From positions 1 through 64,000 of the forward strand of contig NZ_STFX01000040.1 of NCBI RefSeq assembly GCF_005222915.1: a stretch of 64,000 bases of DNA, read 5' to 3'. Positions 1 through 8,385 of the stretch are shown piece by piece. Each line of letters begins with the position of its first letter. Position 1 is the first letter of the stretch. Under the pieces are notes generated by a model. It was not told the DNA's origin. It saw only the letters and a program-made list of their open reading frames with translations, and made no database searches. A program made the translations under genes and the position numbers. Source of the DNA: Rhizobium sp. FKL33. Its GTDB lineage: Bacteria > Pseudomonadota > Alphaproteobacteria > Rhizobiales > Rhizobiaceae.

Positions 1-170
1 CATACCGTCAATAACAAAATTCCAGGCAATCAGAGAAAAATGATAAATACCTGAAACTATTATGATATTTTCATGACGGTTGAGTGATTGGCTTTCGGTG
101 CGCGCAAAACAGGCGCCGGCTGACCTGTCTCCGTCAGTTCGGCGGGATGTTATGGCCTATCTTGAAAGTC

Positions 171-1442
171 CTAGCGTTCTGCCCGCGTCTGGATGCGCGC
201 AAGCAGGCCATTCAGCCAGCCGGGCCGGTCCACGAAACTGGCCGCAGACGCCACGCCGGTGAGGAACCACATCAATCCGCCCGTCTTCACCGAATAGAAC
301 GAATTGGAGATGATCATGATGAGCAGCAGATAGATGATCATCATCCCCCGGAACGTCCATCCGCGCGCGTGATTGACCGGCAGGAGAACGAAGGTCGTCC
401 AAAGGCCGATGAACCCGAACAGGCCGAATTTCGTCAGCGTATAGGCATAACCGGAATCTGCGGTGAAGACGTCCGTCGCTTCTGCGCCGAAAATGACCGA
501 GGGCGGTAGATTGGTGAGGATGATGGCCGTGACGGTGAAGCGACCGGCAATCCCGTTGTCGGTATCATCATAGCCCACGACCAGTCCATAAAGCGCAAAG
601 ATCGACAGAAACAGGAAGGGCGCAATGATCCAGATCTGTTTCGGCGTCAGGCTGAAGATGGGCCGCATGATGGTGACGACGATACAGGTGTAAAGACCGA
701 ACCGCGCATCCGCCATCGCGACCAGCGAAAGGGCGACGATCATCATCAGCCAGCGATATCGGCATTCCCAGCGGAACAGACCCCAAGAATAGAGGATAAC
801 CCCGAAGTTGCCCATGGACACCGGCTCCAGGAAAACCGATGAAACGCGATGCTGTCCGAGAAACGGAAGGATGGTGCGCGGCTCCGGCCGGGTGCCGGAA
901 ATGAACAGGCCCTTTGTCGCGCCGAAACTGTCCTGTAGCGTCACCGCGCCGCGCGAAATGTAGTAGCCCAGCACGTTGAACCAGTCGAGATAAGTCTCGA
1001 GCATGAAATACTCGAACAATGCGAAGGCGAGCGTCACGATACCCGCAGTGAGCGCCAGACGATCCGCCAGCCTGAGATCACGCAGCTTGTATCCAAGCGC
1101 GAAGAAGATCGCAGGGCTCGCGGCATCGCGTATCGCTTTCAGATCCGTCTGATGGCGGAGCGCAAACAGCAGCAGCATGTAGCTGACGAACATCGCCATG
1201 AAGAGCGGCAGGCCCGAACGACGATCCAGGGCTGCGAGAAACGCGCTGCCGGTAAGCGCCATTTCCATCAACATCACATGGCTGTCGGACATCGCCATGA
1301 CGCGGGTGTTGACGAAGCAGAGGAACAGATTGAAAGTCAACGTGCCCAGGACAGTGGCGATGGCGACGAACCGCACGAGTTGGGTTGGCGGCGAAAGCGC
1401 CGTCTCGTCCATCGCGATCTGGACTGTCTGAGCCGCCGGCAT
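171..1442 (-). CDS. O-antigen ligase/polymerase-like polysaccharide membrane protein
   Basis: A 423-aa, strongly hydrophobic protein with about ten predicted membrane segments and a central hydrophilic stretch (roughly residues 150-200, containing SGTRPEPR and FLGQHR), the layout of Wzy/ExoQ/WaaL-type inner-membrane polymerases or ligases. It starts 4 bp after the stop of the Wzz-like gene and surely shares its mRNA. That pairing of a chain-length protein with a polymerase is typical of Wzx/Wzy-dependent exopolysaccharide or unipolar-polysaccharide loci. No glycosyltransferases adjoin it here, so the polymer is unknown. Met11 is an alternative start. The family assignment rests on topology and context more than on a diagnostic motif. 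Confidence 0.7.
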   Translation of the reverse strand: MPAAQTVQIAMDETALSPPTQLVRFVAIATVLGTLTFNLFLCFVNTRVMAMSDSHVMLMEMALTGSAFLAALDRRSGLPLFMAMFVSYMLLLFALRHQTDLKAIRDAASPAIFFALGYKLRDLRLADRLALTAGIVTLAFALFEYFMLETYLDWFNVLGYYISRGAVTLQDSFGATKGLFISGTRPEPRTILPFLGQHRVSSVFLEPVSMGNFGVILYSWGLFRWECRYRWLMMIVALSLVAMADARFGLYTCIVVTIMRPIFSLTPKQIWIIAPFLFLSIFALYGLVVGYDDTDNGIAGRFTVTAIILTNLPPSVIFGAEATDVFTADSGYAYTLTKFGLFGFIGLWTTFVLLPVNHARGWTFRGMMIIYLLLIMIISNSFYSVKTGGLMWFLTGVASAASFVDRPGWLNGLLARIQTRAER

Positions 1443-1446
1443 GCCG

Positions 1447-3474
1447 TCAAGCCGCCCGATCGATCATAACCGCGCCGATCAGCCTGCTGTCACCGTCCGG
1501 CAGGTCGTCTATGAAACGCCTCAGACTGATTTCATCGAGCCCCTGCTCCGCCAGCACCAGAATGCCGTCGGCCTGGTTGATCAACGCCGCCTCATGGCGA
1601 CGCGCCACTGCGCCGCGTCCATCGACCAGGGTGACATGCGGTCGGCGCAGTCGATTGACGAAGTTTCGGAATGTCGGGGCTTGGCCGGCGAGAGACGGCG
1701 TCCGAGACAGACGTTCGTAGTGCAGGATATGCGACAGCGGCGCGTCTTCCTGATCGGCCTCATCGGCAAGATCGTCACCATCGGCATAGAGAATGTCGAG
1801 CCCCTCCGCATGCAAGCCTTCGGCAAGCTGGCGCACGAGACCGGCGGCGGGACGATCGCGCCCGGGCGATAGAAGGATCACCACATCGGTGACGCCGGCT
1901 GAAACTCGCTCGGCGATCTGGGCGACGATCAGCGTCACTCCCCGCCCCCCGACATCGGCGACGTCGGCGCGGGAGCGGAAGGATGCATTGGCCAAACGAC
2001 CAAGCACAGGCGACCGCTCCACGAGATGAGCAATGATGGGGAGGCCTGGGCGTGTCTCCTCTGCTGCTTCTGCAGACACGCTGATTGACGCGGATCGTTT
2101 CCTCTGTACGGACGGCGATAAAGCTTGTGCGTTCCGATCGGGGGCGACACGCGCCGGTTCGTTTTTTGCGCGCGGCAGGAAAGCGCCACCCAATTCCCGC
2201 AATACAGCCAGACCGCAGCCGGCAATCAGGCCGAACAGGCCTCCGGCAACCACGATCATGATCTTGGCAAGGCTCGAAGAGGACGACGCGCCGACCGCTT
2301 TCGAAATGATGCGGGAATTGTTGGTGTCGGCAAGATCACGCTGGCCGAGTTCTTGCGAGCGCGCAAGGAATGTCTTGTAAAGCGTGCGCAGGGTATCCAC
2401 CTGGCTCTGGAGCTCGCGCGCCTGGATGGCGGCGGCGCCGGCGTCGAAGCTTGCGCCAGTCAGATCGTTGAGGCGGCGTTCCAGGGCCGCGACATTGGCT
2501 TCGCCGCGCTCAACCGCACTCTTCAACGAAACGCGGATGCGCTCCAACTCCTGCTCGATCGACTGGCGCATGCCCGCCACCTGGCTCTGAATGGCCCGCA
2601 TCTGCGGATGATTGGCGCCGAGAGAAGACGAGCGCTCGTTCATCTGCGCCACGAGATCGGCGTAACGGGCGCGCATGGTTCCGAGCGGCACCGAGGCGAT
2701 GGCTTCCGGAATGGCGCCGTCCTGGACCGAGCCGATCGTCAGCGACTTGGCTTGCTCATAGCTTGCCCGCTTAGCGCCAAGATCGGCGCGTGCGGCGAGA
2801 AGCTGTTTGTTGACGCCCTCGACCTGCTGGTCGATCACAAGGCCCTGCTGGCCGGTCGAGACGATCCTGTTGGCCGCCTTGAAGGCTTCGAGCTCGTTTT
2901 CGGCCTTGCGCATTCGTTGTGCAAGCGCCTGAGCCTGCATCTGGAATGCGTCGGAAGCCCGTTCGGAAGCGTCGGTTTTCGCCTCGTGAATCTTCTTCAG
3001 GTAAACGGTTGCGATCGCATTTGCGATTTCCGCCGCCCGCGCGGCGTCGGGATGTTTGAAGGCGACCGCAACGACGAAGGACTGGCCCTGCTGTGTGACG
3101 AACAGGTTCTTCTGCATTGCGGCAATTGCCGCAGATCGGGCCATGTCCTTGTCGGCGGGTGTTTTCTTGACCAGGAACGCATCGGTGGTGAGATCGAGTT
3201 TGTCCACCACTTCGCCGAGGATTTCGGCCGACTGGATAAGGTAGATCTGACTCTCCAGCATTGCTGCGTCCTGGGCGGGACCCGCCACCTGCGGCGACAG
3301 CTCTGTCTGGACAGCGGAAAGACCCTGGGGATCGATGAGGATCTGCGCGATCGCCTGGATCGGCGTCTTCACCACCATGGCATAGGCCGCAGCAAGGACA
3401 AGACAAACCGCCGCCGTGGCGACCACATACAGCCACCGCCGCAACAGAATGCCCGGAAGTTCGAAAATGTCCAT
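1447..3474 (-). CDS. Wzz-type chain-length protein with degenerate BY-kinase domain
   Basis: A 675-aa protein. It begins MDIFELPGILLRRWLYVV, with a membrane helix near residues 15-36, then a Wzz-like periplasmic region rich in long coiled coils (about 150-380) and a second helix near 410-430 (IMIVVAGGLFGLIAGCGL). The cytoplasmic C-terminus resembles the BY-kinase (ExoP/Wzc) P-loop domain in order of strands. However, the Walker A position reads LLSPGRDRPAAG with no GKT/GKS, and there is no tyrosine-rich tail. I chose the ATG at 3474, preceded by AAGGCG, because the longer open frame (to 3948) runs through the RNA stem-loop array. It is the first gene of a two-gene operon with the polymerase. 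Its role is probably regulation of exopolysaccharide length or export, with kinase activity likely lost. Confidence 0.8.
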   Translation of the reverse strand: MDIFELPGILLRRWLYVVATAAVCLVLAAAYAMVVKTPIQAIAQILIDPQGLSAVQTELSPQVAGPAQDAAMLESQIYLIQSAEILGEVVDKLDLTTDAFLVKKTPADKDMARSAAIAAMQKNLFVTQQGQSFVVAVAFKHPDAARAAEIANAIATVYLKKIHEAKTDASERASDAFQMQAQALAQRMRKAENELEAFKAANRIVSTGQQGLVIDQQVEGVNKQLLAARADLGAKRASYEQAKSLTIGSVQDGAIPEAIASVPLGTMRARYADLVAQMNERSSSLGANHPQMRAIQSQVAGMRQSIEQELERIRVSLKSAVERGEANVAALERRLNDLTGASFDAGAAAIQARELQSQVDTLRTLYKTFLARSQELGQRDLADTNNSRIISKAVGASSSSSLAKIMIVVAGGLFGLIAGCGLAVLRELGGAFLPRAKNEPARVAPDRNAQALSPSVQRKRSASISVSAEAAEETRPGLPIIAHLVERSPVLGRLANASFRSRADVADVGGRGVTLIVAQIAERVSAGVTDVVILLSPGRDRPAAGLVRQLAEGLHAEGLDILYADGDDLADEADQEDAPLSHILHYERLSRTPSLAGQAPTFRNFVNRLRRPHVTLVDGRGAVARRHEAALINQADGILVLAEQGLDEISLRRFIDDLPDGDSRLIGAVMIDRAA

Positions 3475-3639
3475 GCTCACGCCTTGGTTCTGAAGCGGCT
3501 TTCGAATGGCTGAGTAGCGCCGTCCATATGTCCGCGAGTATCGCGACTTATGGTTAACAGAAGATAAATTTGAATGCGGTTTTGATGCCGCAACCCGGAG
3601 CGACACAGACCGGTATGCAGCTTTCTTCAGAGCTGAGCA

Positions 3640-3813
3640 TCGATGAAAACACAAAAGCCCGCCGCGGGAGGAGGAGCGGCGGGCTTTCGATAAACTCGAT
3701 GACGACTTGGGAGGAGGAGCGTCGTCATCCTGTGATGCACGGCCCTTGGGAGGAGGAGTGGACCGTACAATCCACAAGGCTTTGCGGGAGGAGGATGCAT
3801 TGCCTTGTTGGAA
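3640..3813 (-). ncRNA. Cuckoo/CcsR-like anti-SD RNA array 1 (four hairpins)
   Basis: Four consecutive stem-loops each present GGGAGGAGG on the + strand, which is CCUCCUCCC on the minus strand, a mimic of the 16S anti-Shine-Dalgarno. Stems (+ coordinates) are 3654-3665/3676-3687 (12 bp perfect), 3698-3706/3721-3729 (9 bp perfect), 3740-3746/3760-3766 and 3775-3785/3797-3807. Minus-strand transcription is favoured for three reasons: the strongest hairpin comes last and is followed by TTTTGTGTTTT like an intrinsic terminator; the third stem has a G-U wobble only on this strand; and the flanking genes are minus. The array lies between tal and the wzz-like gene. Loop motif and tandem layout match the cuckoo/CcsR sRNA family described in Rhodobacter and rhizobia. 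Ends are inferred from the -10-like box and the T-run. Confidence 0.8.
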
Positions 3814-3819
3814 GTAGGT

Positions 3820-3871
3820 ATAGCCGCATTCGCGAAATCCCGCCAGACGAATTGCTGCAGTGCAGCTATGC
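3820..3871 (-). promoter_or_regulatory. Promoter region of RNA array 1 with conserved upstream element
   Basis: On the minus strand GCATAGCTGCACTGC (3857-3871) is followed after exactly 31 nt by GGCTAT (3820-3825), a -10-like box about a dozen bases upstream of the first hairpin. The same two blocks with the same spacing occur upstream of array 2. The distal block would sit near -44 to -58, a position expected for an activator site. The sigma factor and regulator are unknown. Confidence 0.55.
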
Positions 3872-3895
3872 GGAATTCGCAAGCCACGAACGAGA

Positions 3896-3927
3896 AACCC
3901 CGCCGAAGCATTGCTTTCGACGGGGTT
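3896..3927 (-). terminator. Intrinsic terminator of tal
   Basis: Near-continuous inverted repeat (AACCCCG at 3896-3902 pairing with CGGGGTT at 3921-3927, with further pairing inside) located 25 bp past the tal stop. On the minus strand it ends in GGGGTTTCTCG, so the U-tract is short. Confidence 0.55.
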
Positions 3928-3951
3928 CAGCGGGGATAGAGATGGCAAGGC

Positions 3952-4911
3952 TCAGGCAGCCGCCAGTTCTTTCTTCACCATGGCGCGGAGCGCGACGAGG
4001 TCCTTCGCAAAGGCGCGGATGCCTTCAGCCACCTTCTCGGTGGCCATAGCGTCCTCGTTCATCATCCAGCGGAAGGTCTTTTCGTCGACAGCGATCTTGT
4101 CAACCGGCTTGGACTGCTCCGGCGACAGCTTCTTTTCAAGCACGCCCTGATCAGCGTCGAGCTGTTCGAGCAGAGCAGGGCTGATCGTCAGCCGATCGCA
4201 GCCAGCCAGCGCTTCGATTTCGCCGGTGTTGCGGAAGGATGCGCCCATGACGACCGTGTCGATGCCATGAACCTTGTAGTAATTGTAGATCTCGCGCACC
4301 GACACGACGCCCGGATCGTTTTCCGACGTGTAGGTCTGTCCGGTGGATTTGACGTACCAGTCGAGAATGCGACCGACGAAGGGGGAGATCAGGAAGACCT
4401 TGGCGTCGGCGCAGGCGACCGCTTGCGCCATGCTGAACAGCAGGGTCAGATTGCAGTCGATGCCTTCCCTCTGCAGGATCTCGGCGGCGCGGATGCCTTC
4501 CCAGGTGGAGGCGAGCTTGACCAGGATGCGGTCGCGCTCGATGCCGCGCTCCTTGTAGGCGGCGATGACGCCGCGCGCCTTTTCGACCGAGCCTTCGATA
4601 TCGAAGGACAAGTCCGCGTCGACTTCGGTCGACACGCGGCCCGGCACGAGCTTGGAGAGTTCGACGCCGACGGAAATGGCCAGACGATCAGCCACGGAGG
4701 CGATGACCGCCTCTTCCGAGCCGCTCTGCTTCTTGCCCCAAGCCACAGCTTCGGCGACCTGATCCTTGAACATCGGCGTACCCAATGCCTTGAGCACGAT
4801 TGTTGGGTTGGTGGTGCAATCGATCGGCTTTAGCTTTGCCACGGCTTCGATGTCGCCGGTATCAGCCACGACGGTGGTCATGGCGCGAAGTTGTTCCAGT
4901 TTGGATGTCAC
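3952..4911 (-). CDS. tal: Transaldolase (class I, TalB type)
   Basis: A 319-aa transaldolase of the pentose phosphate pathway, transferring dihydroxyacetone from sedoheptulose-7-phosphate to glyceraldehyde-3-phosphate in the cytosol. The Schiff-base lysine is K132 in ILVKLAST, the same number as in E. coli TalB, and the N-terminal acid D17 (ADTGDI) and the DCTTNPT signature (31-37) are present. Length is normal for the subfamily. It is a single-gene unit, divergent from the SorC-type regulator at 5.2 kb and closed by its own hairpin terminator. The divergent arrangement suggests, but does not prove, control by that regulator. Confidence 0.97.
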   Translation of the reverse strand: MTSKLEQLRAMTTVVADTGDIEAVAKLKPIDCTTNPTIVLKALGTPMFKDQVAEAVAWGKKQSGSEEAVIASVADRLAISVGVELSKLVPGRVSTEVDADLSFDIEGSVEKARGVIAAYKERGIERDRILVKLASTWEGIRAAEILQREGIDCNLTLLFSMAQAVACADAKVFLISPFVGRILDWYVKSTGQTYTSENDPGVVSVREIYNYYKVHGIDTVVMGASFRNTGEIEALAGCDRLTISPALLEQLDADQGVLEKKLSPEQSKPVDKIAVDEKTFRWMMNEDAMATEKVAEGIRAFAKDLVALRAMVKKELAAA

Positions 4912-5152
4912 ATTGTCCTCCGTTCGAGCTACTCGGACCCGGCGCGCCGGAGAATCCGCGAGAGAAATATCTGACTTGTCTATTGCCGGATAATGCGACT
5001 TATGTCAAACAAAGAGCGCAAATGTTTCAGAAAAAATGCGCCTCGGTTTTTAAGCGCGACGACCTTGTCATCGGGTTCAACGTCGCGCGGCGTGCAAGGT
5101 TGCAGGGACTGGCGGCTGCGGACGCCGACGAGAGAATGGGAGACACACACGG

Positions 5153-6124
5153 TTGGCGAAACTCGAGCGACACAGTCACACGCATCTGATGGATTCGCGC
5201 GCGCTGCGGCTCAGAGCGGCCTGGCTCTATTACAACAGGGGCCTCACCCAGAAGGATATCGCCGAACATCTCGGCGTCAGCCGCTCCACAGTCATTCGCA
5301 TGCTCGACGAAGCGCTGAAACGCGCAGAGGTGCAGATCTGGATCAACGAACAGCCCGGCGATTGCACGGCGCTCGCGCTGCGCCTTGAGGAGACGCTCGG
5401 ACTGGATGAAGCGATCGTCGTGCCAGGCGAAGGCAATACCGACGAGACCGCGCGTGACGTCGGGGCGGCGCTTGGCCGTTTCCTCTCGGAGGTTATCGCC
5501 GACGATCATGCAGTCGGCGTCGGCTGGGGGCGCACATTGAATGCGTCGCTGCAATCGTTTCGCCCTCCCCGGCGCGAGAATGTGCAGATCGTTTCGCTGC
5601 TCGGCGGCATTCTGGAGACCAATGCGGTCATCAACCCGATCGATTATTCCTGGCGGCTCGCCAGCCAACTCGACGCCGACTGTCTCCTGCTGCTCGCGCC
5701 ACTCATCGTCGACTCTGCCGAAACCAAAAAGAGCCTGATCGAACGCTGCGGCCTCGGCAAGCTTTTCGAGCGGGCGAAAAGCCTGGATATCGCCGTTATC
5801 AGTTGCGGTGATTTCAGCCCGACCGGCACGTCGATGTCACATAACTTCATTTCGGCGGAAGATCATGCTTCGCTGCTGAAGACAGGCGCAGTCTGCGACA
5901 CGCTCTGTCACTTCCTAGATGCGGAGGGGCGTGATGTCAGTCACCCAATCCAGGATCGCGTCATGACCGTAGGTCTCGATGCCATCTCGCAGGCGAAGCA
6001 CATCGTGTTGGCCTCAGGCGGCAAACGGCGCGTGCCTGCGATCCGGGCCACCATCAGGCGCACGGGCTGCCATACGCTGGTGACGGACGAAGCTGCGGCG
6101 CGAGGGCTTCTCGGCCTGGATTGA
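5153..6124 (+). CDS. SorC/DeoR-family sugar-binding transcriptional regulator
   Basis: A 323-aa protein with an N-terminal helix-turn-helix (about residues 31-52, LTQKDIAEHLGVSRSTVIRM) followed by a SorC-type sugar-phosphate-sensing domain. Conserved features are VGVGWGRTL (about 122-130), the LLGG segment and a C-terminal SGGKRRVPAI. Such proteins bind a phosphorylated sugar and regulate adjacent sugar genes. The TTG at 5153 has GGGAG ten bases upstream; the in-frame ATG at 5189 is an alternative start that would shorten the protein by 12 residues. The only divergent neighbour is tal, about 240 bp away, making pentose-phosphate metabolism a plausible target. No operator could be singled out in that gap. 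Confidence 0.85.
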   Translation: MAKLERHSHTHLMDSRALRLRAAWLYYNRGLTQKDIAEHLGVSRSTVIRMLDEALKRAEVQIWINEQPGDCTALALRLEETLGLDEAIVVPGEGNTDETARDVGAALGRFLSEVIADDHAVGVGWGRTLNASLQSFRPPRRENVQIVSLLGGILETNAVINPIDYSWRLASQLDADCLLLLAPLIVDSAETKKSLIERCGLGKLFERAKSLDIAVISCGDFSPTGTSMSHNFISAEDHASLLKTGAVCDTLCHFLDAEGRDVSHPIQDRVMTVGLDAISQAKHIVLASGGKRRVPAIRATIRRTGCHTLVTDEAAARGLLGLD

Positions 6125-6181
6125 GATCAGGATAGCGTATTCACGCTACCGCTTCACCTGAAGCCAGCCCGTCTCGGACGA

Positions 6182-7432
6182 TCAGAACTCCACCTTTTCC
6201 AAGGGCCGGCGACCAGCCTCGAACTCGCGCAGTTTCGCCTCTCTTTGCCCGATGTAATTCCGGCTAAAAGGCACGACATCCTGATGCTTTGCGAGTTGCA
6301 ACTGCATGATGAAGAGTCGGTCATGTCTGAACGCCGTCTCGGACACCGCCAGATAAAACTCCCACATCCGGAAGAACCGTTCATCATAGAGAGCCACGGC
6401 CTCCGCCTTACGCGCCACGAAACGTTCACGCCACGCTCTCAGCGTATGGGCGTAATGCATTGGTAGAATTTCGATATCCTTGATCAACAGGCCAGCCGCC
6501 TCGACGGCCGGAAGCACCTCGGCGACCGAAGGCATGTAACCACCCGGGAAGATGTACTTTTCAATAAATGGATTGGTGGCGTAGTTCGGTTTGGTCCGGC
6601 AGATGGAATGCAGGACCATGACGCCCTTCTTGTCCAGGCAGCTCGACACCTTTTTGAAGAAGCGCCGGTAGTTGCCGACACCCACATGTTCGAACATGCC
6701 GACCGACACGATCCGATCGAACTTGTCCTCCACATCCTGATAGTCGGTGAGCTCGAAGCGAACGCGATTGGACAGCCCCCGGCGCGCGGCGCGATCGCGG
6801 GAGACCTTCAATTGCTCTTCGCTGAGCGTGACGCCGGTGACGTCGACCTCCTCCGCCTCCGCCAGATACATGGCCATCCCGCCCCAGCCCGAACCGATCT
6901 CGAGCACGCGATTACCCTTCTCGAGGAGAAGCTTGGCGGCGATATGTCGTTTCTTCGCCAATTGCGCCTCGTCCAGCGAAATGCCGGGCGGCTCGAAATA
7001 GGCGCAGGAATATTGCCAATCTTCATCCAGGAAGAGATCGAACAGCTTGGCGCTGAGATCGTAATGATGGGAAACATTCTGCAGGTTTCGGTTGATCGGA
7101 AAGCGGCTCCACAACTGTGTTGCAATCGCCCGGGCGAGCGTCTTGGCCGCAAGCTTCATATTGCCCGCCTTCCGGACGCCATTCCGCCGCAGCAGGGAAA
7201 GCAGATCGAAAATGTCGCCAGCCTCGATCAAGAGCCGACCATCCATATACATTTCGGCGAGCTTGAGCGCGGGATCGGCAACGATGGCGCGCTCCGCTTC
7301 CGCATCGGCAATGCGGACAACGATGGTTTCCTCCGATCCATCGCCGAAGAGGCGCTCTTCTCCAGACGCCAAGATGAGTTTGAGCGATCCGGTCTGAACG
7401 ATCTTGCCGATCATCTGCGCAACGTCCGGCAT
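6182..7432 (-). CDS. cfa: Cyclopropane-fatty-acyl-phospholipid synthase
   Basis: A 416-aa SAM-dependent methyltransferase that adds a methylene across double bonds of membrane phospholipid acyl chains at the inner leaflet. The SAM-binding motif is VLEIGSGWGGMA (176-187). The family's SHHYDLS (121-127) and YSCAYF (141-146) segments are intact, and length is close to that of proteobacterial Cfa. Rhizobia usually carry two such genes. The gene lies downstream of RNA array 2 in the same direction, 146 bp from the array's terminal hairpin, so it should have its own promoter. Cfa enzymes are typically stress or stationary-phase induced, which fits a stress-RNA neighbour, but co-regulation is only an inference. 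Confidence 0.95.
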   Translation of the reverse strand: MPDVAQMIGKIVQTGSLKLILASGEERLFGDGSEETIVVRIADAEAERAIVADPALKLAEMYMDGRLLIEAGDIFDLLSLLRRNGVRKAGNMKLAAKTLARAIATQLWSRFPINRNLQNVSHHYDLSAKLFDLFLDEDWQYSCAYFEPPGISLDEAQLAKKRHIAAKLLLEKGNRVLEIGSGWGGMAMYLAEAEEVDVTGVTLSEEQLKVSRDRAARRGLSNRVRFELTDYQDVEDKFDRIVSVGMFEHVGVGNYRRFFKKVSSCLDKKGVMVLHSICRTKPNYATNPFIEKYIFPGGYMPSVAEVLPAVEAAGLLIKDIEILPMHYAHTLRAWRERFVARKAEAVALYDERFFRMWEFYLAVSETAFRHDRLFIMQLQLAKHQDVVPFSRNYIGQREAKLREFEAGRRPLEKVEF

Positions 7433-7559
7433 TCAGTCCTCCATGCCCAGGGCATTCCTTACCAAAATCTAAATGAAAGAATGCGTTATGGCGCCGGGGA
7501 CCGCAAGTCGAAATCGAACAGCGCGACAGCCGAATCCAGATCGGAATGACGTGAGATTG

Positions 7560-7733
7560 CGGGAAAAACCAGGAATCGAAAAGGCCTGCCGTGGGAGGAG
7601 GATACGGCAGGCCTTCGAATGTTGGCTTGGCAACGGGAGGAGGTGTCGCCAATCCTGCGAAACAGCCTGGGAGGAGGAGTGGCTGTTTCAACGAAGAGCG
7701 GCGCTGGGAGGAGGATGCGCTGCTCTTGTGAAG
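7560..7733 (-). ncRNA. Cuckoo/CcsR-like anti-SD RNA array 2 (four hairpins)
   Basis: Four stem-loops with CCUCCUCCC loops on the minus strand. Stems (+ coordinates) are 7581-7592/7604-7615 (12 bp perfect), 7627-7634/7645-7652, 7660-7667/7681-7688 (8 bp perfect) and 7694-7704/7717-7727. As in array 1, the most stable hairpin is last in the minus direction and is followed by TT and then a TTTTT run, an intrinsic-terminator layout. The second stem pairs fully only on the minus strand (G-U instead of A-C), although the fourth favours the plus strand by one wobble. The array lies downstream of a DUF1127 gene, the context known for Rhodobacter CcsR1-4. Ends are inferred. Confidence 0.8.
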
Positions 7734-7739
7734 AGATAG

Positions 7740-7791
7740 ATAGCCCAGATGACGGGCGTCAGAAAGTCAGAATTTCGCAGCACAGCCATGC
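7740..7791 (-). promoter_or_regulatory. Promoter region of RNA array 2 with conserved upstream element
   Basis: Minus-strand GCATGGCTGTGCTGC (7777-7791), then 31 nt, then GGCTAT (7740-7745). Twelve of the 15 distal bases and the full spacing are shared with the region upstream of array 1, whereas the surrounding sequence differs. Because the DUF1127 gene upstream has its own strong terminator, this is the likely primary promoter of array 2. Confidence 0.55.
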
Positions 7792-7911
7792 ATTTTTGAG
7801 TTAGGTTGAGAGCGCAGACTCATATGTCATTGACATATTTATATTTTCTATCTTGATGCATCAGTTCTGCGCGAAAATTCATGTTCAAATATGACAGGAA
7901 CGTGGCAAAGC

Positions 7912-7951
7912 AAAACGGAAAAGCGCCCGCCTTCAGCGAGAAGGCAGGCGC
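7912..7951 (-). terminator. Intrinsic terminator of the DUF1127 gene
   Basis: Stem 7923-7934/7940-7951 (12 pairs with one G-U on the minus strand), loop of five bases, followed on the minus strand by TTTTCCGTTTT. It lies 32 bp past the DUF1127 stop and would separate that gene from RNA array 2 unless read through or processed. Confidence 0.8.
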
Positions 7952-7983
7952 ATCTTGATTTTAAACTGAGATCGGCAGCGCGA

Positions 7984-8130
7984 TTATGCGGCGATCGAGG
8001 CGCGGGCGATGCGGCGGATGTCTTCGCGGGCAATGCCCAGATCGTTGAGTTCGCGATTGGTCATACGGCCGAGTTCGTTGACGGTCTGACGATACTTGCG
8101 CCAAGCGTTGATGCTGCGTGCGACGTTCAT
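7984..8130 (-). CDS. DUF1127 small protein (YjiS/CcaF1-like)
   Basis: A 48-aa basic protein starting MNVARSINAWRKYRQTV with the DUF1127 core LGRMTNRELNDLGIARED and an arginine-rich tail (IRRIARASIAA). The ATG at 8130 is preceded by AGGAAAGG at a suitable distance. DUF1127 proteins of alphaproteobacteria include RNA-binding regulators such as Rhodobacter CcaF1, whose gene precedes the CcsR anti-SD sRNAs. The Agrobacterium members affect phosphate and carbon metabolism and RNA turnover. Here too a CCUCCUCCC stem-loop array lies just downstream on the same strand, although a strong terminator intervenes. An RNA-associated role is inferred from family and context. Confidence 0.88.
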   Translation of the reverse strand: MNVARSINAWRKYRQTVNELGRMTNRELNDLGIAREDIRRIARASIAA

Positions 8131-8210
8131 GATGATCCCTTTCCTGGGTCTTTGTGACGTCAGCTGCCCGGCTTTTTCTTGCTCGGCCCCGGCGTCGTTT
8201 CGATGATTGG

Positions 8211-8238
8211 AATATAGGCGCGGAACGAGTTTTGTAAC
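8211..8238 (-). promoter_or_regulatory. Possible promoter of the DUF1127 gene
   Basis: Minus-strand GTTACA (8233-8238), 16-nt spacer and TATATT (8211-8216), about 80 bp upstream of the start codon. It resembles a housekeeping promoter. A match to the heat-shock sigma consensus was looked for and is not convincing. Confidence 0.35.
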
Positions 8239-8385
8239 AGCGCAAAGCTCTCAACTCACCCATGCATCAACTGCATATCGACGACAGATGCTGCTGTTTC
8301 TGCCTCACCCGGACGCATCGAGACCACGAAAAGACGTCTCAAATTTGGAGCCTTGCAAAGCGGCGACATGACGGCTAATCCCGGA

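Noticed and set aside
2125-3513. 462-aa plus-strand frame opposite the Wzz-like gene
   Set aside because: Codon-position shadow of the real gene; no ribosome site or recognisable domains.
3475-3948. N-terminal extension of the Wzz-like gene to 3948
   Set aside because: The extension runs through the four RNA hairpins and a tal terminator, has no protein-like composition, and the ATG at 3474 has a good ribosome site.
3654-7727. Reading the two stem-loop arrays as plus-strand elements or as a CRISPR array
   Set aside because: GGAGGAGG loops on the plus strand have no known role, the terminator-like hairpins and genes point to the minus strand, and the repeats are short hairpins with differing stems, not spacer-separated direct repeats.
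8131-8260. Heat-shock sigma (RpoH) promoter for the DUF1127 gene
   Set aside because: CCTATAT is present, but no CTTG-type -35 lies at the right distance; a housekeeping-like pair fits better.
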